Origin: an uncultured Desulfuromonadales bacterium
GTDB taxonomy: Bacteria; Desulfobacterota; Desulfuromonadia; Desulfuromonadales; Geopsychrobacteraceae
Length of the DNA: 10,375 bases
Direction: 5' to 3'
Assembly (NCBI GenBank): GCA_945788205.1
Contig: CALZLE010000460.1
Coordinates: forward strand, 1-10,375
Below are positions 1-5,916 of the stretch, piece after piece. The first letter of the stretch is position 1. Each line of letters starts with the position of its first letter. The notes beneath the pieces were generated by a model, which was not told where the DNA came from, did no database searches, and saw nothing but the letters and a program-made list of their open reading frames with translations. Both the position numbers and the translations under genes were made by a program.

Positions 1-87
1 ATTATTTTACAGTATAAACTTTACATAAAGAAGAGGATCGTTCCAAAGATACTTTGTCTATGGGTTCTCTTAATTATTTCTTTTTAA
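1..87 (+). CDS. Possible C-terminal end of an upstream protein (partial)
   Basis: Frame 1 is open from the left edge to a TAA at 85-87, giving 28 residues. The other two plus-strand frames stop within the first 30 bases. The peptide is basic and then hydrophobic (KKRIVPKILCLWVLLIISF), as seen at the end of some membrane proteins, and a polysaccharide gene would fit the neighbourhood. In DNA this AT-rich, 28 open codons can arise by chance, and no family can be recognised from so short a tail. Treat it as a possible gene end only. Confidence 0.25.
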   Translation: MILQYKLYIKKRIVPKILCLWVLLIISF

Positions 88-149
88 GCTAGGGCTAGAA
101 ATGTGGATGTAGCAAAGAGTTTAAAGATTCTGTTTTTCTTTTTTCACTG

Positions 150-177
150 TTGAAACAATTCAATCCATTGCTATTAC
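150..177 (+). promoter_or_regulatory. Candidate promoter for the MBOAT-SGNH pair
   Basis: TTGAAA at 150-155 is followed after 16 bases by TATTAC at 172-177, which match the sigma-70 -35 and -10 consensus at 4 of 6 positions each. The -35 overlaps a small inverted repeat (TTGAA, 4 bases, TTCAA; 150-163) that could be an operator. The start codon lies about 50 bases further on. The surrounding DNA is very AT-rich, so chance matches are likely. Confidence 0.3.
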
Positions 178-229
178 TTAAATAAAACTTAAGATACTTA
201 AATTTCTATCTGACTGTATAGAGTGGTTT

Positions 230-1678
230 ATGCTTTTTAATTCATTTGAGTTTATTGTTTTTATGCCATTGGTGTTTTTTTTCTATTGGTTTGTTGTCAA
301 TAAACATCTACAACTTCAAAATATACTGGTTTTAGTTGCCAGCTACGTTTTTTACGGCTGGTGGGATTGGCGATTTCTATCCTTGATATTTTTAAGTACA
401 GTCGTTGACTATTTTGTCGGGAGAGGAATGGAAAGGACTACAGTAATACGTTCCAGGAAACTGCTCCTCGTAATAAGTTTGGCCGTTAACTTGGGAGCTC
501 TGGCGGTTTTTAAGTATTTTAATTTTTTTACAGAGTCATTTATCTCAATGTTTGCTTCTCTTGGTGTGGAGTTGCAGGCAGTCACATTGAATGTAATATT
601 ACCTGTTGGTATCAGCTTTTATACTTTTCAAACCCTTAGTTACAGTATTGATGTATATCGCAAGAAGCTGAAACCGTCCCAGCATTTTATCGAGTTTGCT
701 GCATTTGTCTCCTTTTTCCCCCAGTTAGTCGCTGGCCCGATTGAACGTGCAACAAACCTGCTTCCCCAGTTCTCTCGCGCCAGGGTTTTCAATTATGAAA
801 AAGCGGTAGATGGTTGTCGGCAGATTCTCTGGGGACTGTTTAAGAAGATGGTTATTGCTGATAACTGTGCCTACTATGTCAATAAGATTTTTTCGGACCC
901 GTCGGACCACTCTGGGAGTACTTTGTTGGTCGGTGCTATCTTTTTTGCCTTCCAGATTTACGGAGATTTTTCCGGCTATTCTGATATTGCCATCGGTACG
1001 GCTCGACTTTTAGGTTTTGATCTGATGCGTAATTTTGCCTTCCCGTACTTTTCTCGTGATATAGCGGAGTTTTGGAGGCGTTGGCATATTTCTTTGTCTA
1101 CTTGGTTCAGGGATTATCTCTACATTCCGCTCGGTGGTAACAGTGGAGGGAAGCTGAGAGGAATTCGTAATGTTTGTATTGTGTTCACAGTGAGTGGTTT
1201 TTGGCATGGTGCGAGCTGGAACTTTATTGTTTGGGGGCTGTTCAACGGGTTATTGTTTTTACCATTGTTTCTTTTTGACAGAAATCGAGCGCATCTAAAC
1301 CAAGTTGCAGAGGAGAAATTATTTCCTTCCTTAAGGGAAGTTTTTCAAATGGGTTTGACTTTCTTTTTAACTCTGAATGCCTGGGTGTTGTTCCGAACCG
1401 AAAATTTAACGCAGTCGATGGAGTACTTTTCGAGCTTATATAGTAAATCACTATTTTCTATGCCTGAAATATTGCCAACGCACTTGTCTATTGCTTTATT
1501 GGGGTTTGTCGTGTTGGAGTGGTTGAATCGTGATAAACAGCATGTTTTGGAGGTGAGGGAACAAGAGGGGGCATTCCGTTTAGTCGGTATCGCCAGGTGG
1601 CCGGTATATTTTGTTTTTATATTACTTGTTCTCGGCTGTGGCGGAGAACAACAAGAATTTATTTATTTTGATTTTTGA
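230..1678 (+). CDS. MBOAT family membrane-bound O-acyltransferase (AlgI-like)
   Basis: This is a 482-residue polytopic inner-membrane protein of the MBOAT family, close in length to AlgI. Family members move an acyl group, usually acetyl, across the membrane for O-acylation of an exported polysaccharide. Visible marks are an N-terminal start typical of AlgI-like proteins (LFNSFEF), VGISFYTFQTLSYSIDVYR near residue 125, the AGPIER/LLPQ block near 166-178, the RDIAEFWRRWHISLSTWFRDY block with His286, and SGFWHGASWN with the presumed catalytic His326. The C-terminal EFIYFDF resembles the FIYFQF end of AlgI relatives. The start at 230 has only a weak GAG at 221-223 upstream, but it gives a natural MBOAT N-terminus. 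The next gene begins 1 base after the stop codon, so the two are very likely co-transcribed. The family assignment is firm. The polymer that is modified, and acetyl as the group, are inferences. Confidence 0.93.
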   Translation: MLFNSFEFIVFMPLVFFFYWFVVNKHLQLQNILVLVASYVFYGWWDWRFLSLIFLSTVVDYFVGRGMERTTVIRSRKLLLVISLAVNLGALAVFKYFNFFTESFISMFASLGVELQAVTLNVILPVGISFYTFQTLSYSIDVYRKKLKPSQHFIEFAAFVSFFPQLVAGPIERATNLLPQFSRARVFNYEKAVDGCRQILWGLFKKMVIADNCAYYVNKIFSDPSDHSGSTLLVGAIFFAFQIYGDFSGYSDIAIGTARLLGFDLMRNFAFPYFSRDIAEFWRRWHISLSTWFRDYLYIPLGGNSGGKLRGIRNVCIVFTVSGFWHGASWNFIVWGLFNGLLFLPLFLFDRNRAHLNQVAEEKLFPSLREVFQMGLTFFLTLNAWVLFRTENLTQSMEYFSSLYSKSLFSMPEILPTHLSIALLGFVVLEWLNRDKQHVLEVREQEGAFRLVGIARWPVYFVFILLVLGCGGEQQEFIYFDF

Positions 1679-1679
1679 T

Positions 1680-2609
1680 ATGCAGAAATTTGTTAAAAAA
1701 ACTATATTATTTGCGCTGTTCAGCATTGTTGGAGTATTGACGGTTTCGATACTCACCTATGTTTATGTTTATAGTTCAGATGATTACTACAGGGTGGACC
1801 CTAGAGATACGCTACTAATTGTCGGGGATTCCCATACCGAAGCGGCCTTGGATACGAGACATTTGCCTGGGATGCAGAATCTTTCCTATCGTGGAGAACC
1901 CCTATTTTTTACCTACTACAAGCTGAAACGCTTATTGGAGGTAAATGATCATCTGAAGCATGTCGTGCTCGGTTTGTCCTACCACTCCTTGAATGAGTAC
2001 CAAAACAGTCAATATGAAAAAATGCTCCCTGATTTTCATTGGATGTTGGATCTAAAGAGCTTTTCCTCCGACCGTATGGACCCGAAGTTCTTTAAAATCG
2101 TGGCCAATGATATGGCTTCTAGAACCTATCGGTTTTTTGTCGAAACACTTAAGGGAAGAGAGTTTGATATACTCGCTGGTGGTTATCGTCATCTGGATGG
2201 ACGCAATGTGACGGCTGAGATTATTAATGAGCGGATTGCAAAGCTTTATTTTGTTGAAGGGACTCAAGAGGTTCAAAGGCCCTCTCAGTTACAGTTTGGC
2301 GCACTCGACAGGATCTTAGCATTGTGTCGCGAGAAGGGGGTACGGTTAACGTTGTTGAATACCCCATTACATCCTGATTATCTAGAAAGCGTTCCACAGG
2401 AAGTTAAAGCTCGTTTCGAAAAATTGGTTGGGTCGATTACACAAGAGCATTTTACGTATGTGCGATACTTGGATTTCAAGAATGAGATCGTCGACCCCGA
2501 TTGTTTTTTTGATGGCGACCATCTCAATTATAACGGCAGCACAATTTTTACCGAGATTTTTCTGGAGAATATCAAGCAGGCGGCATTAGCTCAGAATGTG
2601 CGGCAGTAA
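1680..2609 (+). CDS. Membrane-anchored SGNH/GDSL-like protein, partner of the MBOAT protein
   Basis: This is a 309-residue protein with one N-terminal hydrophobic segment (about residues 8-33) and no clear cleavage site, so it is probably anchored in the inner membrane with a periplasmic domain. GDSH at 49-52 gives the nucleophile Ser51. Near the C-terminus, DGDH at 278-281 supplies the DxxH pair (Asp278, His281), followed by LNYNGS. This is the layout of AlgJ/AlgX, WssI and DltD-like partners of MBOAT proteins, which transfer the acyl group to the polymer in the periplasm. A LGLSYHSLNE segment near residues 98-107 may hold the oxyanion Asn, which is a guess. The ATG at 1680 follows the MBOAT stop as TGATATG, so translational coupling is likely. 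No good Shine-Dalgarno sequence is seen close upstream. An in-frame TTG at 1611 would add 23 residues overlapping the MBOAT gene and is less likely. The transferase role is inferred from family and context. Confidence 0.82.
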   Translation: MQKFVKKTILFALFSIVGVLTVSILTYVYVYSSDDYYRVDPRDTLLIVGDSHTEAALDTRHLPGMQNLSYRGEPLFFTYYKLKRLLEVNDHLKHVVLGLSYHSLNEYQNSQYEKMLPDFHWMLDLKSFSSDRMDPKFFKIVANDMASRTYRFFVETLKGREFDILAGGYRHLDGRNVTAEIINERIAKLYFVEGTQEVQRPSQLQFGALDRILALCREKGVRLTLLNTPLHPDYLESVPQEVKARFEKLVGSITQEHFTYVRYLDFKNEIVDPDCFFDGDHLNYNGSTIFTEIFLENIKQAALAQNVRQ

Positions 2610-2786
2610 TAAAAAGCTTTAACTCTCTGATTCTTTCACGGAAAATGACAGTCGAAATGACCGGCCTTTTCCATGCCCTGCCCAGGCCCTCCCTGAGCCC
2701 AATATATATCCCTCAAAGGTTATCCCTAATAGTCCTCTCCGGAGACATTTAGAGGCCAGCATGGACCAGACCCTCCTCGGAGGCAC
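2610..2786. other. Intergenic stretch without a recognisable gene
   Basis: This stretch lies between the SGNH gene and the terminator of the tRNA. It is where base composition changes from AT-rich to GC-rich. It contains a 10-bp palindrome TCTCCGGAGA and a copy of CTGAGCCC at 2693-2700 that repeats one arm of the nearby terminator. No strong terminator for the plus-strand genes is seen directly after 2609. A minus-strand reading frame here runs through the tRNA and is not credible as a gene. Confidence 0.5.
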
Positions 2787-2823
2787 AAAAAAGGGCTCAG
2801 CCAACTGAATGACTGAGCCCTTT
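2787..2823 (-). terminator. Rho-independent terminator of tRNA-Pro
   Basis: Read on the minus strand, an 11-bp stem is formed by AAAGGGCTCAG (2823-2813) and CTGAGCCCTTT (2800-2790), with a 12-base loop. It is followed by a T run (complement of the A run at 2787-2792). It sits 7 bases past the CCA end of the tRNA. In the plus direction the stem is followed by TTTAAAAG, so it could also slow transcripts arriving from the MBOAT-SGNH genes, but less effectively. Confidence 0.85.
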
Positions 2824-2830
2824 AAAAGTT

Positions 2831-2907
2831 TGGTCGGAGCGAGAGGATTCGAACCTCCGACATCTTGGTCCCAAACCAAGCGCGCTACCAGGCTGCGCTA
2901 CGCTCCG
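2831..2907 (-). tRNA. tRNA-Pro, anticodon TGG
   Basis: This is a complete 77-base cloverleaf on the minus strand. The acceptor stem pairs CGGAGCG with CGCTCCG, followed by discriminator A and an encoded CCA (complement of 2831-2833). The D arm is GCGC-AGCCTGGTA-GCGC. The anticodon stem CTTGG/CCAAG encloses the loop TTTGGGA with anticodon TGG. The T arm is GGAGG-TTCGAAT-CCTCT with one G-U pair at its base. UGG reads proline CCA/CCG and, when modified, other CCN codons. The gene points towards the AT-rich MBOAT region, so its 3' end faces that segment. Confidence 0.97.
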
Positions 2908-2939
2908 ACGGAGGGAATTGGTACCATGGTGCGAATGAA

Positions 2940-2970
2940 ATTACAAATGTTTTTTCGTGCTCTTTTTCAA
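2940..2970 (-). promoter_or_regulatory. Candidate promoter of tRNA-Pro
   Basis: On the minus strand TTGAAA (complement of 2965-2970) lies upstream of TGTAAT (complement of 2940-2945), which matches TATAAT at 5 of 6 positions. The spacer is 19 bases, longer than ideal; shifting the -10 to TTGTAA gives 18. Transcription would start roughly 25 bases before the mature tRNA, which is a reasonable distance. No other promoter-like pair on this strand looked better. Confidence 0.4.
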
Positions 2971-2996
2971 TCTTTTTTTCGCGGGGACGTAAACTA

Positions 2997-3026
2997 TTGT
3001 TTCTTGCGGGAAATATCATTTTTAAT
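2997..3026 (+). promoter_or_regulatory. Weak candidate promoter for the P-type ATPase gene
   Basis: TTGTTT at 2997-3002 and TTTAAT at 3021-3026 are separated by 18 bases, about 80 bases before the ATPase start codon. The -35 is a poor match. The gap between the tRNA and the ATPase gene is a divergent promoter region, so some promoter is expected here, but this is only the best-looking pair. Confidence 0.25.
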
Positions 3027-3103
3027 CTGCTAATCTTTTTGTAGGTGTTGCAGGATTCCTTTGTCGAATTTGCCAATTTGCGTGAAATTGTGGAGCGGGA
3101 TCG

Positions 3104-5737
3104 ATGGAATTTTACCAGCGATCAATCGAAGCGGTCCTCGCAGAACTTGAAACCCCGCCTGACGGATTGGAACCGGCGGAGGCCGATCGACGCTTGCAAC
3201 AGTACGGGCCGAACGTTCTGGAAACCCGGACCGTTATCAATCCTCTGCTAATCTTCCTGAATCAATTCAAAAGTTTCATCATCTACATTCTGCTGTTCGC
3301 CGTGGTCTTCTCCTTGCTGATTGGTGAATTTGTCGATTCGATCATCATCCTGATTATTCTGCTGGTGAATGCGATCATCGGTTTTTATCAAGAGCTGAGT
3401 GCGCATAAATCGCTGGAGGCATTAAAGAAGATCAGTACGGTGCAGACAACCGTGGTGCGCTGCGGTCGGCGGAAGGTGGTCGATGCCAGTGAGTTGGTGC
3501 CGGGAGATATCGTGCAACTGGAGGCTGGAGATCGGGTGCCGGCCGATTTGCGGATTATCGATGCGGTACAGCTCAAAGTTGAGGAGTCGGCACTGACGGG
3601 CGAGAGCGTGCCGGTGGAGAAATTGCCGGATGTTGTTGCTACTGAGGTTTCCCTTGGTGATCGGCGCAACATGCTCTACTCGGCGACGACCCTGTCGACC
3701 GGAAACTGTCGGGCGGTGGTGGTTGCTACCGGTATGGCGACAGAACTCGGCAAGATTACCGAGCTGGTGAAAACGGCAGAGGAGGAACAGACTCCGCTGC
3801 AGCGCCGACTTGATCAATTCGGCAGAAAACTGAGCTACGCAATTATTGTCATCTGTCTGCTGGTCTTTGCGCTATTTTTCTTTAAAGACTATTACTCCAA
3901 CGGATTCTCAAGCCATGCACTGCTCGGCTTGATTCTGATTGCTATCAGCCTGGCGGTTGCCGCAGTACCGACGGCGTTACCGGCGGTGGTGACCATTGCC
4001 CTGAGTGTCGGGGTGAAACGGTTGCTCGCCAAAAAAGCGCTGGTACGCAATTTATCATCCGTTGAAACACTCGGCAGTTGCGATGTCATCTGCACCGATA
4101 AGACCGGAACGCTAACGGCCAACCAGATGACCGTCCGGTATGCTTGGACGGCGGCTGGTGAAGTCACCCTGACCGGTAGTGGTTACGCGCCGGAAGGGGA
4201 GTTGGCCGGGCCGGTGGTTGAGGAATTGTTCGTCTGCGGTCTGCTCTGCAATAATGCTTCGCTGCAGGCTGAGGGCGATGATTGGCAGACTACCGGTGAC
4301 CCGACCGAGGCGGCGTTGCTGACCAGTGCTGCCAAGGCTGGGGTTGCCGATGATCGGCAGCGGCAGGCGGAACAGCCTTTCAGCTCCGAACGTAAGTTGA
4401 TGACGGTTTTGGTCGGCGATGGTGCAGAGGTGACCAGTTACACTAAGGGGGCCTTGAGCCAGTTACTGCAACGCTGCGACAGGATTCTGCTTGATGGTGA
4501 GGCGCAACCACTGACGGACGAGTGGCGGCAGTTGATCGAACGGCAGAATGCCAATTACGCATCTCAGGCATTGCGAGTGCTCGGTTTTGCCATGCAGCGG
4601 CAGGCAACCGGTCTGAGTGAACAGAGGCTGACCTTTATCGGCCTGCAGGCGATGATCGACCCGCCCCGTCCGGATGTGGTCGAATCGTTGCACAAGACCA
4701 AGCAGGCTGGAATCCGGGTCATCATGATTACCGGTGATTATGGTGAAACCGCTAAGGCGATTGGCCGGGAAATTGGGATTGTCGGCGGTGCGATGACCGG
4801 TGAAGAGTTGGCCGGATTGGATGCCGCCACTCTGCGGAATGCTCTGGAGGAGGATATCAACATTTTCTCGCGGGTCGCTCCGGAACACAAGCAGCGGATT
4901 GTCGATGCCTTGCAGCAGTTGGGTAAAACCGTGGCGATGACTGGCGATGGAGTCAACGATGCTCCGGCGCTGAAAAAAGCCAACATCGGGGTGGCAGTCG
5001 GCAGCGGCACCGAGGTGGCCAAGGAGGCCTCCGATCTGGTGCTGCTCGATGACAGCTTTACCCACATTGTCAACGCCATCGAGGAAGGGCGGGGCATTTA
5101 CGACAACATTCAGAAGTCGATCATGCTGCTGCTCTCCGGCAATCTTGGGGAAGTGCTAATTATCTTCCTTGCGGCATTGTTTGGGCTGAACCTGCCGTTG
5201 ACCGCAGTCTTGCTGCTGTGGATCAACATGGTGACCGATGGCGCCCCGGCACTGGCTTACAGTGTCGATCCGTACGGCACCGACATTATGTCACGGCGCC
5301 CGAAACCGCGTGACGAGGGAATCCTGCCGACCTCGAAGCTGGCCCTGCTCGGTGTCCTCGGTTCGGTTGGCAGTCTGCTGGCGCTGTCGATGTTCTTCCA
5401 TTTTGGCGGAAGCTCTGAATCCTCGGATCAACTTATCCACGCACAAACTATAGTGTTCAATTTTGTCGTTCTCTACGAGGTGATTCTGACCTTTGTTATC
5501 CGTAACAGTTATCAGGTGCCATTTTTCGCCAATCGCTGGGTCTGGGGCGCGGCGCTCATGTCGATCGGTTTACAGGTTTTGCTGATGTACACCCCGCTGG
5601 CAACTGTGTTTAAGATCGTTCCCCTCGGTTGGTCCGACCTCGGCGCGCTGGCCAGTGCTGGGGCACTGTTTGCTGTCGCCAGCCTGATATATCAGTTGGT
5701 GATGCGCTGGCAGGGGGATCCGGATAAACTCTACTGA
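3104..5737 (+). CDS. P2-type cation-transporting ATPase with an atypical M4 site
   Basis: This is an 877-residue inner-membrane pump, about the usual length for bacterial SERCA/PMA1-like enzymes. In order: a cation-ATPase N-terminal domain (about 1-45), M1-M2 (about 47-95), an actuator domain with TGES (165-168), M3-M4 (about 245-300), the phosphorylation site DKTGT with Asp332, a nucleotide-binding KGA with Lys448, the hinge TGDGVND with Asp615 and Asp619, and six C-terminal helices (about 670-865). M5 and M6 carry Asn680, Glu683, Asn708, Thr711 and Asp712, matching SERCA N768, E771, N796, T799 and D800. Glu792 fits E908 of M8. The M4 motif is VPTALPA (Pro289-Thr290) where SERCA has IPEGLPA, so the site II glutamate is missing. 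The transported ion is therefore uncertain: Ca2+ at one site, H+, or another cation. The ATG at 3104 has GGAG at 3092-3095 upstream. The gene appears intact. Confidence 0.93.
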   Translation: MEFYQRSIEAVLAELETPPDGLEPAEADRRLQQYGPNVLETRTVINPLLIFLNQFKSFIIYILLFAVVFSLLIGEFVDSIIILIILLVNAIIGFYQELSAHKSLEALKKISTVQTTVVRCGRRKVVDASELVPGDIVQLEAGDRVPADLRIIDAVQLKVEESALTGESVPVEKLPDVVATEVSLGDRRNMLYSATTLSTGNCRAVVVATGMATELGKITELVKTAEEEQTPLQRRLDQFGRKLSYAIIVICLLVFALFFFKDYYSNGFSSHALLGLILIAISLAVAAVPTALPAVVTIALSVGVKRLLAKKALVRNLSSVETLGSCDVICTDKTGTLTANQMTVRYAWTAAGEVTLTGSGYAPEGELAGPVVEELFVCGLLCNNASLQAEGDDWQTTGDPTEAALLTSAAKAGVADDRQRQAEQPFSSERKLMTVLVGDGAEVTSYTKGALSQLLQRCDRILLDGEAQPLTDEWRQLIERQNANYASQALRVLGFAMQRQATGLSEQRLTFIGLQAMIDPPRPDVVESLHKTKQAGIRVIMITGDYGETAKAIGREIGIVGGAMTGEELAGLDAATLRNALEEDINIFSRVAPEHKQRIVDALQQLGKTVAMTGDGVNDAPALKKANIGVAVGSGTEVAKEASDLVLLDDSFTHIVNAIEEGRGIYDNIQKSIMLLLSGNLGEVLIIFLAALFGLNLPLTAVLLLWINMVTDGAPALAYSVDPYGTDIMSRRPKPRDEGILPTSKLALLGVLGSVGSLLALSMFFHFGGSSESSDQLIHAQTIVFNFVVLYEVILTFVIRNSYQVPFFANRWVWGAALMSIGLQVLLMYTPLATVFKIVPLGWSDLGALASAGALFAVASLIYQLVMRWQGDPDKLY

Positions 5738-5916
5738 GCTTTCGATAACGAATACGTTGACTACCAGAGTTGCGGTTCTTGAGCGAATCGTATATCTTTC
5801 CGCACGACCATTAGAGGAAAAGGCCCCACCGTAGTGGTAAACTGGGACCAACTTGGTTATCCTCTTCCTATGGCATGACAAATCTTACTAATTCTCTTCC
5901 TTGCGTCAGGATTTTT
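5738..5916. other. Intergenic stretch between the ATPase and peptidase genes
   Basis: This 179-bp gap has no convincing terminator for the ATPase gene. The best promoter-like pair is TTGCGG at 5770-5775 with TATCTT at 5793-5798 (17-base spacer), which is weak. AGAGGA near 5813 and TCCTCT near 5861 form a 6-bp inverted repeat enclosing about 40 bases. Its meaning is unclear. Confidence 0.3.

Noticed and set aside
1611..1679. Upstream TTG start for the SGNH gene
   Set aside because: It would overlap the MBOAT gene by 68 bases and add a hydrophobic 23-residue stretch encoded by MBOAT codons. The ATG at 1680 gives a normal anchor sequence.
2619..2879. 86-codon minus-strand frame with VGGSNPLAPT
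   Set aside because: That peptide is the usual false translation of a tRNA T arm. The frame runs through tRNA-Pro and its terminator.
2920..2940. Near-palindrome around GGTACCATGG upstream of tRNA-Pro
   Set aside because: It has several mismatches and consists of two overlapping 6-bp palindromes. It lies where the tRNA leader would start and nothing else supports an operator.
4463..5065. 200-codon open frame on the minus strand
   Set aside because: It is antisense to the ATPase segment that carries the TGDGVND hinge motif, and its peptide shows no family signature.
5875..5916. Earlier ATG for the M16C peptidase
   Set aside because: No Shine-Dalgarno sequence precedes 5875, while 5917 has AGGA at suitable distance. 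The extra 14 residues are not a signal peptide.
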